DNA of 64,000 bases, taken from Schleiferia thermophila (GTDB taxonomy: Bacteria; Bacteroidota; Bacteroidia; Flavobacteriales; Schleiferiaceae). Below, one piece after another: positions 39,667-47,949 of the stretch. The position numbers and the translations under genes are program-made. The stretch is from contig NZ_QPJS01000001.1 of assembly GCF_003337435.1 (NCBI RefSeq), forward strand, positions 202,513-266,512, written 5' to 3'. How positions within the stretch are numbered: the stretch's first letter is position 1; each line of letters begins with the position of its first letter. The notes under the pieces were generated by a model. It saw only the letters and a program-made list of their open reading frames with translations, was not told the DNA's origin and made no database searches.

Positions 39667-40326
39667 GGCTCGGAGCATTTCTCTTTTTCCTGGCGGGCCA
39701 GGGATTTTTTCAACCTGAAAACCAGCTTTAATCAATGCTCTTCTAACATCACCTTTACATGAATACGTAACCCACACCCCCGGTACCGACAATGCCTGAA
39801 AACATGTGCGCATTATGTCTTCAGACCATAGTTCTGGTTGTACACTCGGCGAGAAGGCGTCGAAATACATCAGATCGATTGAGCCAGGAGATAAGAGAAC
39901 CTCCCGCATATCCAAATGTCCGACAGCAATCAGAAAGTCGTCATCGACGCACACTGCATTCGGAAAATGTTGAGAATGGTGAAATTGAGTAATCAGAGTC
40001 TCCGATACACCAAGAAAATGATGGAGATTAAGACTCAGAACCAAATCAACAGGCAGGGGGTGTTTTTCAACGGCTTGGTAGTGAATTTTTAGTCCGTGAG
40101 CTTTGGCATATTGATACGTGAGCAAAGCATTCAGCCCTGTGCCAAATCCCATTTCGAAAATGCGAATAACCGAATGCTGGAATTTAGAAGTAAAATACTG
40201 CAACCCTTCACCAATAAATACATGCATGGATTCCATCAGAGCTCCATGCATGCTGTGGTAGGATTGATTGAGCAAAGTATTGATGACTGTGGGCGTTCCG
40301 TCGCGGGTTTCAGCGATTTGAAACAT
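39655..40326 (-). CDS. mnmD: tRNA (mnm5s2U34) methyltransferase MnmD
   Basis: A 223-residue SAM-dependent methyltransferase matching the MnmC N-terminal domain found alone (MnmD). It makes the last methyl transfer to mnm5s2U at tRNA wobble U34. Motifs: YHSMHGALMESMHVFIGEGL, SAM-binding IFEMGFGTGLNALLTY, YFDAFSPSVQPELWS (substrate region) and the C-terminal GPPGKREMLRA. The FAD-dependent MnmC2 domain is absent, as in many Bacteroidota. Upstream cytochrome-like lipoprotein gene overlaps its start by 17 bp, so all three minus genes may be one operon. Functionally it belongs with mnmE at 5.3 kb. Confidence 0.88.
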   Translation of the reverse strand: MFQIAETRDGTPTVINTLLNQSYHSMHGALMESMHVFIGEGLQYFTSKFQHSVIRIFEMGFGTGLNALLTYQYAKAHGLKIHYQAVEKHPLPVDLVLSLNLHHFLGVSETLITQFHHSQHFPNAVCVDDDFLIAVGHLDMREVLLSPGSIDLMYFDAFSPSVQPELWSEDIMRTCFQALSVPGVWVTYSCKGDVRRALIKAGFQVEKIPGPPGKREMLRALKI

Positions 40327-40798
40327 CAGTGGAAGGCTCTACATACAATTTTTTAATTCTGGGAATGGGGCCCTGGCAATAGTGCTGATGACAAGTTATA
40401 CAGTTGCTGACTAATGTGTTGAAGGTTTTTGGTTTTTCTGCAGCGGGTGCATCTTTGAACTGCCTGACTGATTCAAGCCATGCAGTTGCCATTGGATGAT
40501 AAATTTCAGTAATCTCCGATGGATCTGTAGCTTCGGCCGTATGGATTTTTTCCAGCCAGTCAGGGAGCTCAATGTCTGTGTAATTGCCTTTCTCAGTAGC
40601 TTCTTTCCATTGGGCAGTGAGTTTTTCCATCCGGCGCATCAGAAGAGCGAGCTCGGACATATCGGCCCTTTTCACAAGGTCCCTGTCTGTGTCAGCAGGT
40701 TCTTTTTTTTCACCCAAGCTGCAGCCGGTAAGCATTGGGATAAACAGAACCACCAGCAGTAGGTAATTTTTATTTTGACTATTTAATAATGACGCCAT
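40310..40798 (-). CDS. Cytochrome c-like lipoprotein with one CxxCH site
   Basis: A 162-residue protein from the ATG at 40798 (MASLLNSQNK), with a lipobox LTGC (Cys26). Near the C-terminus is a single haem-binding motif CITCH (Cys133, Cys136, His137). The helical body before it (LALLMRRMEKLTAQWKEATE) and the C-terminal motif placement resemble cytochrome c'-type four-helix proteins (inference). It probably faces the periplasm and moves electrons or binds a small gas. The gene overlaps the DUF4920 gene by 20 bp upstream and mnmD by 17 bp downstream. The open frame extends upstream to 40870, but only the later ATG gives a lipoprotein leader. Confidence 0.75.
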   Translation of the reverse strand: MASLLNSQNKNYLLLVVLFIPMLTGCSLGEKKEPADTDRDLVKRADMSELALLMRRMEKLTAQWKEATEKGNYTDIELPDWLEKIHTAEATDPSEITEIYHPMATAWLESVRQFKDAPAAEKPKTFNTLVSNCITCHQHYCQGPIPRIKKLYVEPSTDVSNR

Positions 40799-41279
40799 TT
40801 GCCATAAAGGTAATACTGGTTTCCGGTTCGTTGATGGCAGCAATTTCTTCTTCAGATTTTCCAGCGTCATGAGCTTTGTGGCGAAGCCATTCTATGTCTT
40901 GTACTTCCAGTTTGGCATAGCCCTCCATGATAGCCGTATAACCTGCAGCATTCTTAGGTACAAAAAAATCATAATCTTTAAACCTTACCAGCATGCTCTG
41001 GCCATTACCGAGGTCCACATCCATCCAACAGCCTTTTTTTTGACAGCATGCGTTGATAGTTCCTTTCACTTTCACAAATACGGAGTCGCCCGGTTGCAGG
41101 ATGGTAAGCAATTCAGATGCGTCGATGGCTCCTTCCTCTGTAATTTGCTCACCAAAGACTCCGGTTGGAGTCTCCGCTTCTTCTTCGGACTGGGCTGAGA
41201 TTTGCTCAGTAGAATGGGTATCGCATGAAATAATATGAAATGTGAAAAAAAGAATAAAAATCCAGCTTTGAAATTTCAT
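40779..41279 (-). CDS. DUF4920-domain lipoprotein
   Basis: A 166-residue exported protein with lipobox HIISC (Cys19) and the DUF4920 body: VFGEQITEEGAIDASELLTI, VKGTINACCQKKGCWMDVDL with three cysteines, SMLVRFKDYDFFVPKNAAGY and TSITFMANGVIIK. The OB-like fold and conserved CC...C suggest metal or haem handling, but no function is established. It is first in a minus-strand group with the cytochrome-like lipoprotein (20-bp overlap) and mnmD, so the pairing with a CxxCH protein is notable. A TAAGTTTG -7 box stands 23 bases upstream of the ATG. Confidence 0.85.
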   Translation of the reverse strand: MKFQSWIFILFFTFHIISCDTHSTEQISAQSEEEAETPTGVFGEQITEEGAIDASELLTILQPGDSVFVKVKGTINACCQKKGCWMDVDLGNGQSMLVRFKDYDFFVPKNAAGYTAIMEGYAKLEVQDIEWLRHKAHDAGKSEEEIAAINEPETSITFMANGVIIK

Positions 41280-41301
41280 AAGTTCCTAATATTTAGACAG
41301 G

Positions 41302-41309
41302 CAAACTTA
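41302..41309 (-). promoter_or_regulatory. -7 box (TAAGTTTG) of the DUF4920 operon
   Basis: TAAGTTTG on the minus strand fits TAnnTTTG, 23 bases upstream of the ATG at 41279. No clear -33 element. Confidence 0.45.
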
Positions 41310-41363
41310 TCCCAAAACCTCTTAATTTATCCTAATTACATTCAAAAAAATTATTGAGGGTTT

Positions 41364-41371
41364 TACATTTG
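41364..41371 (+). promoter_or_regulatory. -7 box (TACATTTG) of ilvE
   Basis: TACATTTG fits TAnnTTTG. Initiation near 41378 leaves a ~30-base leader before ilvE at 41409. The -33 region is A-rich without TTTG. Confidence 0.5.
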
Positions 41372-41408
41372 TCCTAGGGGAAAACAGTTTTTGTAATACA
41401 ATACTTTC

Positions 41409-42482
41409 ATGAAAATCACAAGAATCAAAAATTCAAGGATTCATATGGTGGATTTTGATAATTTACCATTTGGAAAAGTATTTACCGATCATATGCTCAT
41501 CTGTGAATATAAAGATGGGAATTGGGGTGAACCGGAAATATTGCCGTATGGTCCAATTCCGATGACTCCAGCGCTACATGCTTTGCATTACGGGCAGGCA
41601 GTGTTTGAGGGCATGAAAGCATATAGAAAGGTGGATGGCACGGTGAGCATTTTTAGACCAGAAGCAAATTTCAACCGTCTCAACCGCAGTGCAGAGCGGA
41701 TGACAATACCAACTGTACCCAAAGAAATCTTTATGGATGGTCTTGTAGAGCTGATAAAACTGGACTACGACTGGGTGCCCTTTGGTGAAAACCTTTCACT
41801 GTATATACGACCATTTTTGTACGCTTCATCGGAGTTTATTGCAGCCCGACCTTCAGATTCCTACGTGTTTTGTATACTGTTAAGTCCTTCAGGTCCTTAT
41901 TACAGTGGTAGCGTAAAAGTGAAAATTGAAGAAAGATATGTGCGTTCGGCAGATGGTGGAGTGGGTTTTGCCAAAGCTGCCGGAAATTATGGAGCTGCTT
42001 TCTATCCTACCAGACTGGCCCAGCAGGAGGGTTACACACAAATAATATGGACAGATCACAAAAATCACCATTTGATTGAAGAATCAGGTACCATGAATAT
42101 AGCAGTGGTTATAGACGGTGTATTTAGAACCCCTGCCTTGAGCGAACGTATTCTGGCCGGTATTACACGCGACAGCATCCTCACTCTGTTAAACGACCAG
42201 AATTTTCCCATAAAAGAGGGGCCTATCACTGTAGATGAGCTGGTAACAGCCGCCCGGGAAAAGAGGGTTTCAGAAATGTTTGGCATGGGGACGGCCGCTG
42301 TAATAAGTCCAATTTCACATCTAGGTTTTAGAGATGAAGTCATTGAAATTCCCACTCCTGACAATGGCTTGTCGGCACTTGTAAAAAAATCACTGACCGA
42401 TATTCGTCTGGGTAAGGTAGAAGACACATTTGGATGGATGTACGATATTGAAAAACCGGTACAACACCCTACATATTCCTGA
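41409..42482 (+). CDS. ilvE: Branched-chain-amino-acid aminotransferase
   Basis: A 357-residue PLP enzyme (fold type IV) that transaminates leucine, isoleucine and valine. Landmarks: PALHALHYGQAVFEGMKAYR, the Schiff-base Lys189 in GGVGFAKAAGNYGAAF, the Glu in HHLIEESGTMNIAVVI, and LAGITRDSILTL with the SEMFGMGTAAVISPI phosphate loop. It serves both synthesis and breakdown, supplying 2-oxoacids to branched-chain 2-oxoacid dehydrogenase and possibly to fatty-acid primer formation. The 3' end overlaps the convergent acyl-CoA ligase stop by 14 bp (42469-42482). Own promoter candidate upstream. Confidence 0.95.
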   Translation: MKITRIKNSRIHMVDFDNLPFGKVFTDHMLICEYKDGNWGEPEILPYGPIPMTPALHALHYGQAVFEGMKAYRKVDGTVSIFRPEANFNRLNRSAERMTIPTVPKEIFMDGLVELIKLDYDWVPFGENLSLYIRPFLYASSEFIAARPSDSYVFCILLSPSGPYYSGSVKVKIEERYVRSADGGVGFAKAAGNYGAAFYPTRLAQQEGYTQIIWTDHKNHHLIEESGTMNIAVVIDGVFRTPALSERILAGITRDSILTLLNDQNFPIKEGPITVDELVTAAREKRVSEMFGMGTAAVISPISHLGFRDEVIEIPTPDNGLSALVKKSLTDIRLGKVEDTFGWMYDIEKPVQHPTYS

Positions 42483-43938
42483 GTTTTTTCCTATCGATTT
42501 TTCCGGTGTCACTTTTTGGAAGTGTATCCAGTAGCACCAGATGCTTGGGAATTTTATACTTCGCAAGACCTTTTTGACAAAACATCCTTAGCTCGTCGTA
42601 AGTAAGATGATGACCGGGTTTCAGGGAGATAAAGGCCTTGCCTGATTCTCCCCACCTTTCATCAGGCACCCCGATCACAGCTACTTCTGATACTGCCTCA
42701 TGCTTCTGAATGTACTTCTCCACTTCGGCTGGATATACATTCTCTCCACCGGAAATAAACATGTTTTTGATCCGGTCGACCACATAGAGGTATCCTTCTG
42801 AGTCTCGATATATGACATCGCCAGTTTTAAACCATCCGTTGAACAGACTGTTTTGTGTGGCTTCTGGGTTTTGCCAATAACCGGGTGTCACAATTGGCCC
42901 TTTGAGCCATAGCTCACCAGTGCCTTCACCGGTAATCACCTGACCCTGTTCATCCACTAATTGATGGTCTACATAAAAATTCAAAAATCCGATAGAGCCG
43001 CGCTTTCGGATAGCATCCTCTTCTGGAAGTGAGGTTACATTTGGACCACATTCGGTGAGTCCGTACCCTTGCCTGATGGGCACGCCTTTCTCAGCCCACA
43101 ATTGAATAAGAGTTACAGGCAAAGGTTCACCACCTACGATAAAATATTTGAGCTTGGAGAATTCTGCTGACTGAAAACCATCGGTCTCTGACAACATACG
43201 CACCATAGTGGGGACGAGCATAAAAAGTGTAATACCTTCCTGAAGAAGAATTTTGAGGCTGCTCTCCGGATCAAATTTTTTCATCAAGTAAACGGTACCT
43301 CCAAAGTGAAGCAAAGGAGTCAGCAAAACATTCCAGCCACCTGTATGAAAAGGAGGGGTTACAATGAGGGTGCTGTCGTCAGAGTGTAGTTTAAGCCTTA
43401 GAGCAGTGTTGATGGAGTTCCAAAAGAGCATTTTATGAGTGTAGATGGCGCCTTTTGGAAAGCCTGTCGTGCCACTGGTATAAAGAATAAAAATCGGGTC
43501 ATCTTCGGCGATTTCAACAGATAAATCCGGGTTATAACCTTCGGATAGGGGAAATAATTCCTCAATAAAACTTTCCTTCACATCCGCTTGTACATCTTTC
43601 CAAAGGCTTTTCAATTCGGCTGAACAAAACACCATGCTACATCCGGCATTTGAAATTATATAGGATACTTCAGGGGGCGTGAGTCGGTAATTGATTGGCA
43701 CCAAAATAAATCCGGCCTTCTGGGCAGCCAGAAAGAGAACAATATATTCAGCGCAAAATGCCGATAAGACACCTATTCTGTCACCTTTGCCGATGCCTGA
43801 CTTCTGCAAATAGCCAGCAGTCTGACGTGCCAGCCGATTCAGCTGTTCATACGTAAATTTTCGGCCGGTATCGGTTTCCTGTAATGCAACCTTATCAGGC
43901 AAATAAAGACTCCATCGGTCTGCCCAGTCAGCAATCAT
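42469..43938 (-). CDS. AMP-dependent acyl-CoA synthetase
   Basis: A 489-residue class I adenylate-forming enzyme that activates a carboxylic acid with ATP and joins it to CoA. Motifs: P-loop ILYTSGTTGFPKGA, QGYGLTECGPNVT, the adenylate-binding WFKTGDVIYRDSEGYLYVVD, GGENVYPAEVEKYI and the catalytic lysine in LPKSDTGKIDRKKL. It looks like long-chain or aromatic-acid CoA ligases; the acid cannot be assigned. I use the ATG at 43938 (MIADWADRWSLYLP); the frame continues 12 codons upstream without a better start. Convergent overlap with ilvE. Confidence 0.88.
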   Translation of the reverse strand: MIADWADRWSLYLPDKVALQETDTGRKFTYEQLNRLARQTAGYLQKSGIGKGDRIGVLSAFCAEYIVLFLAAQKAGFILVPINYRLTPPEVSYIISNAGCSMVFCSAELKSLWKDVQADVKESFIEELFPLSEGYNPDLSVEIAEDDPIFILYTSGTTGFPKGAIYTHKMLFWNSINTALRLKLHSDDSTLIVTPPFHTGGWNVLLTPLLHFGGTVYLMKKFDPESSLKILLQEGITLFMLVPTMVRMLSETDGFQSAEFSKLKYFIVGGEPLPVTLIQLWAEKGVPIRQGYGLTECGPNVTSLPEEDAIRKRGSIGFLNFYVDHQLVDEQGQVITGEGTGELWLKGPIVTPGYWQNPEATQNSLFNGWFKTGDVIYRDSEGYLYVVDRIKNMFISGGENVYPAEVEKYIQKHEAVSEVAVIGVPDERWGESGKAFISLKPGHHLTYDELRMFCQKGLAKYKIPKHLVLLDTLPKSDTGKIDRKKLRNM

Positions 43939-44309
43939 AATTTTAAAAATGAATGGATTGCAAACTAAGAACACTGTCTCAATCCGTCAATTTCAGCCAA
44001 CTGAATGTACATGAGACCCAAGGGTTTATTTGCCTTTTTAGAGATTAGTAAACTCCTGAAAGTTAATACGTACAATAATTTTTCACAAATCGGACTATCG
44101 ATTACCAGGTTTGATATGAGTTATCTTAGAGAAAATAACTTCATCTTCATTTGCTTTTTAAATTTCATGAGCCACATTAGAAGAGTTGGATTTTCTATGT
44201 TCATCCGATGCTTGAAAATTTTCAGGTGTACTAAAATTATCTTTCATAAGTATCGGTTTAGTGCCTGAACCAAAAATTCAAAGGATGGAAAAACATCAGT
44301 TTAATTTCC
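43939..44309. other. Intergenic region of ~370 bp, no supported gene
   Basis: Between the divergently transcribed acyl-CoA ligase (43938, minus) and the porZ stop. A plus frame at 44005-44268 encodes 87 residues rich in Phe, Ile and Lys without a recognisable family or promoter box, and I do not accept it as a gene. No terminator-like hairpin with a U-tract was seen downstream of porZ. Confidence 0.5.
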
Positions 44310-46628
44310 TCACCGGACGATTAATATTTTGGCAACATAGGTATTAAACCCCAGTTCGTCGCTCATGTATGCAAGGTAAACACCAGTTTGTACTTTGCGA
44401 CCTTTGAAGTCGCGTCCATCCCAGATGGCCTGACCTCCTTCAGCACGTGTTTCAAACACCAGATTTCCGGTCACGTCTGTGATTTTTACAAATGCACCTG
44501 TTACCAGGCCTCTGATGAAAATGGGACCTTCATAATCTGGCCTGACGGGATTGGGATAGGCATAGACATCGGTAAACTCTTCATTTCCTTCGGTAGCAGC
44601 TCCTTGATAGGCAACAATTCCTCTGTCAGTAGCGATGTACACAAGTCCTGTTTTACGGTCTATTTCAATGTCTAAAATGTTGTTTGAGGGAAGGGGAGAG
44701 TTGTTTCTATTGAAATTAAAAATCTGTTCTCTTCCATCTGCGGAAGTATAGAAAACCCCTGAATTTTGTGTGCCAAACCATTTTTTGTTGGCGCCATCCA
44801 CGGCTACTGCTGTCACGATTTCCTGTGCCAAAAGAGCTTGTACGATTCCATCTTCTTCAAAAGTAATCCGACGAACATCGTAGTTTCTGTTGGGTTCAAA
44901 AATGAATCGAGGGGTATATAAAACAGCTACACCTGCTGAAGTACCGATCCATACGGCTCCGTCCAGATCTTCGGCGAAGGCTCTGACGTCAGCAGACGGC
45001 AGGTTTCCACTGCCTTCGAGTTGTGTGAGCTGATTCAGTTGGAGGGTCCCGTTGTCATTGAGTTTTGCCACAGCTATGCCGCGATTTTGAATGCTCATCC
45101 AGATCTGGTCCTCACGGGTCACAAGCATTCTGCCGATATTGGTATTGGTTCCTGCGATGGTACCCATTGGAAAGTTTTCCCAGACACCCTGAGGCGTCCT
45201 TCGGGTAAGAGGTCTGTCGCTGAGCGATGTAGCCGTCCAGAGATTTCCCTTCGAATCGAATACTACATCATAGGCTCGAATCTGGTCCGGTGCTGTGACC
45301 ACGGGCGATAGCGCACCGTCGGTGTTGGAAGCGTTATAAGTGGTGATGTATTGCCCGTCGGAGATTTTAACAATCCCCTGTCCCCAGGCTGTAGCATACA
45401 CCGTACCCGGCTCTGAATGGGAAGGGGTGATTGAGAGGATATCGGTTCTGTTTTGTAGTTGGGCGGAAGGGATGTGTTGCCAATCAAAATTTTCATAGAA
45501 ATAAATACCCTTATTGTTGAATGTCGGACCCCATACACTGTTAATTGCACCAGGTGCGACCCATAACCTCCCATTGTGGTAGCGCATACGAAATACATCT
45601 TCATCGAAAGGCCCATCAGGAAGAAAGGTGAACAACCACCCCTCAGGATAAAAATATCCGTACAATCCTTCTAATTCGGATGCAATCCAATACCAGTTGC
45701 CATCGCGCGCCTGGATGGCTGCCATGGGTTTAAAGTTTGGATTAAAGAGGTTTCCGGGTTCAATATTTAGCCTTTTGGAGCGATTTGGCCGATAGCTCAC
45801 TACTGAAAAATCATTGGTTACAAGTAATTCGTCGTTACAGACTTCGAGGTCAAAGTTTTTGGAAATAAACACATCGCTCATCCATGTCCATGTTCCGTTT
45901 TCCCGGATAAAGAGACTGTCATCGTTGGTACCTGTAAGGCGGTTGGCTACAATTTTCCCTCCCCAGTTGACAATGTGGTTAAAAGGTCTGGTGGTCATGC
46001 CTGGTTCAGGTGTCCAATTGGCAAAAAACACCAGGCTGGATGAGAGGGAAGCAGAAAAAACTCCAATCTCGGTTGCGGCAAATACTCTGTTGCCTGCTTC
46101 GTCAAAGGCAATATCAAACACTTCTATTTGCGAGCCATTCGGGCCAATGATAAGTGTTTCGGGAAACAGACGGTTCTGAAGGTCAAAAACTACTATGCCA
46201 AATCCCATACAGATGTAGGCTCGGTCTTTGAATATACGAATTTTATTGAGTCTGCGTCGTCCAAGAAAAATATTGGAACGAACGATGTCGCTGACATTAC
46301 TTATGGTGTGTGTCGGAGTTATCAGGTCAATATTGCCGTTTCTGTAGCCTGCGATGACCAGGTCTTCTGGTTCGTACCAGGCCAGATGCTGAATGTCGAT
46401 GTCGCTGAGACCTTTGCTTTTTGTCAGAGTTTGGATTTCACTACGCTCTTTTTTATCAATGATGATAATTCCTTTTTCGGAAGCAGCCATTACTTCATTT
46501 CGTGTTTCAGTTACTGCTATGGTTCGTCGAAAGGACACATGTTCGATCCATCCACCGAGGGGAAGAGATTGATTTTGAGCTGTAATTGAAGTAAATGCCA
46601 ATGAAAAGATGACAATAGCGACTCTCAT
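44310..46628 (-). CDS. porZ: PorZ-like T9SS protein with beta-propellers
   Basis: A ~772-residue exported protein. Signal peptide MRVAIVIFSLAFTSITAQ; the start at ATG 46628 is chosen because the TTG seven codons earlier lies inside the promoter region. The N-terminal part is the PorZ propeller signature: GGWIEHVSFRRTIAVTETRN, SEKGIIIIDKKERSEIQTL, GLSDIDIQHLAWYEPEDLVI, GYRNGNIDLI. Two-component-regulator-like propeller blades follow (for example WIGTSAGVAVLYTPRF). The C-terminus is a T9SS sorting domain (VYAYPNPVRPDYEGPIFIRG ... VYLAYMSDELGFNTYVAKIL). In Porphyromonas, PorZ is part of the attachment complex with PorU, PorV and PorQ that fixes cargo to A-LPS. It probably serves the T9SS cargo encoded elsewhere in this window. 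Confidence 0.87.
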   Translation of the reverse strand: MRVAIVIFSLAFTSITAQNQSLPLGGWIEHVSFRRTIAVTETRNEVMAASEKGIIIIDKKERSEIQTLTKSKGLSDIDIQHLAWYEPEDLVIAGYRNGNIDLITPTHTISNVSDIVRSNIFLGRRRLNKIRIFKDRAYICMGFGIVVFDLQNRLFPETLIIGPNGSQIEVFDIAFDEAGNRVFAATEIGVFSASLSSSLVFFANWTPEPGMTTRPFNHIVNWGGKIVANRLTGTNDDSLFIRENGTWTWMSDVFISKNFDLEVCNDELLVTNDFSVVSYRPNRSKRLNIEPGNLFNPNFKPMAAIQARDGNWYWIASELEGLYGYFYPEGWLFTFLPDGPFDEDVFRMRYHNGRLWVAPGAINSVWGPTFNNKGIYFYENFDWQHIPSAQLQNRTDILSITPSHSEPGTVYATAWGQGIVKISDGQYITTYNASNTDGALSPVVTAPDQIRAYDVVFDSKGNLWTATSLSDRPLTRRTPQGVWENFPMGTIAGTNTNIGRMLVTREDQIWMSIQNRGIAVAKLNDNGTLQLNQLTQLEGSGNLPSADVRAFAEDLDGAVWIGTSAGVAVLYTPRFIFEPNRNYDVRRITFEEDGIVQALLAQEIVTAVAVDGANKKWFGTQNSGVFYTSADGREQIFNFNRNNSPLPSNNILDIEIDRKTGLVYIATDRGIVAYQGAATEGNEEFTDVYAYPNPVRPDYEGPIFIRGLVTGAFVKITDVTGNLVFETRAEGGQAIWDGRDFKGRKVQTGVYLAYMSDELGFNTYVAKILIVR

Positions 46629-46653
46629 GAGGTGTGGAAAAATTCTCAAGCTT

Positions 46654-46661
46654 CAAAAGTA
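46654..46661 (-). promoter_or_regulatory. -7 box (TACTTTTG) of porZ
   Basis: TACTTTTG on the minus strand fits TAnnTTTG and lies 26-33 bases before the ATG at 46628. Initiation near 46647 falls at the alternative TTG (46649), which argues for the ATG start. Confidence 0.5.
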
Positions 46662-46761
46662 ACGCTTATGAGGTGTTTTTAATTTTATAGTGTCCTGAGG
46701 AAGTTGGGTACCATTTCAACTTTAAGTAGCACAGAAAGATTTTTAGGATTGCTGTTGTCTG

Positions 46762-47937
46762 TTACAGAGTAGCGGGCAGGATTATTTTGAAGGTTGTCCC
46801 TTTACCAGGCTCAGAATACGCTACAAAGATTTTGCCTCTGTGATAATCGGTTATGATTCTTTTTGCCAACGAAAGACCTAATCCCCAACCTCGGTTTTTG
46901 GTCGTGAATCCCGGGCGAAAGATGGCTTTTTGAAGATGTCTGGGAATTCCTTTTCCCGTGTCAGAGACGGATATTTCGATCTTTTTGTCTTTATGTTCGA
47001 GGGAAATGGTTACTAATCCATGGCCTTCTATTGCATCCAAAGCGTTTCGGATGAGATTTTCCAATACCCATTCCATAAGCAATGGATTGAAGTAGGCCAT
47101 TACGGGCTGTTCGGGAAAAATTTGCTGAATCTGTACCCGCTTTGGAATGCGGGATTGCAAATATTCAGTGCTTTCGTTTATGATACTTCTTAAATCGCCA
47201 TAATCGAGATTGGGTTGACTTCCGATTTTTGAAAAGCGGCCAGTGATTTTCTGCAACCTGTCCAGGTCTTTCTGCATCTCGGCAACCATCAGCGGATCGT
47301 GTTCGCCGGTTTTTAAAATTTCCAACCAGCCAAGTAAAGAACTTAATGGTGTGCCAATTTGATGTGCAGTTTCCTTAGCCAGTCCGTTCCATACCCTGTC
47401 TTGTTCCGCCTTGCGTGCATTGCTGAAAGCCACATAAGCTAAAAGCATAAAGGATGCTATCACACCCAGCAGGATTCTGGGATATATTCTCAATTGGTAT
47501 AATAGTCTCGACTCATCGTAATACAACTTGTTGAAAAGCCCGTCTCCGAGATCTATGGTGATCACGTTTTTTTTCTGCTTCATTTTTTGAAGAGTGGTTT
47601 TGATTTTGCGCTCCTGTGAGGAGGATAGATTATTGGTGCTTATGATGTTGTCCTCTTCATCTGCAAGAATGATCGGTATGGTGGTGTTGTTAATCAAGAT
47701 TTTATTTGCCAGATTCAAATCTTCTCCCGGCTCGGCATAGGCTGCTATGTTGATGGCATCTGCCCAGAGTTCTACTTTTTTGCGTTCTTCGATGCGGAGT
47801 TCTTCAGCCAGACTTTCGGTATAATACAAAGTGACGCCTCCGATTAATACCATGAAGGTTAGGAGCACAATTTTCCAAAAGTTTTTTCTTGAATAAAAAT
47901 GGGTATAGGCAGGTCCCGAACTAAAGATGTTTTTCAA
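46762..47937 (-). CDS. Membrane sensor histidine kinase
   Basis: A 391-residue kinase. Two membrane segments (~22-40, KIVLLTFMVLIGGVTLYY; ~152-170, LLGVIASFMLLAYVAF) flank a ~110-residue periplasmic sensor. The H-box is AKETAHQIGTPLSSLLGWL with the phosphoacceptor His, and the ATPase core has NLIRNALDAIEGHG (N), VSDTGKGIPRHL (G1) and NRGWGLGLSLAKRI (G2). No response regulator is adjacent. The start is TTG at 47937; no ATG precedes the first membrane segment. It follows a glycosyltransferase gene after 12 bp on the same strand, so the two are probably one operon. Confidence 0.88.
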   Translation of the reverse strand: MKNIFSSGPAYTHFYSRKNFWKIVLLTFMVLIGGVTLYYTESLAEELRIEERKKVELWADAINIAAYAEPGEDLNLANKILINNTTIPIILADEEDNIISTNNLSSSQERKIKTTLQKMKQKKNVITIDLGDGLFNKLYYDESRLLYQLRIYPRILLGVIASFMLLAYVAFSNARKAEQDRVWNGLAKETAHQIGTPLSSLLGWLEILKTGEHDPLMVAEMQKDLDRLQKITGRFSKIGSQPNLDYGDLRSIINESTEYLQSRIPKRVQIQQIFPEQPVMAYFNPLLMEWVLENLIRNALDAIEGHGLVTISLEHKDKKIEISVSDTGKGIPRHLQKAIFRPGFTTKNRGWGLGLSLAKRIITDYHRGKIFVAYSEPGKGTTFKIILPATL

Positions 47938-47949
47938 ATTAAAACAGAT

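Noticed and set aside
44005-44268. 87-codon plus-strand frame between the acyl-CoA ligase and porZ
   Set aside because: Low-complexity Phe/Ile/Lys-rich peptide without start context, promoter box or known motif.
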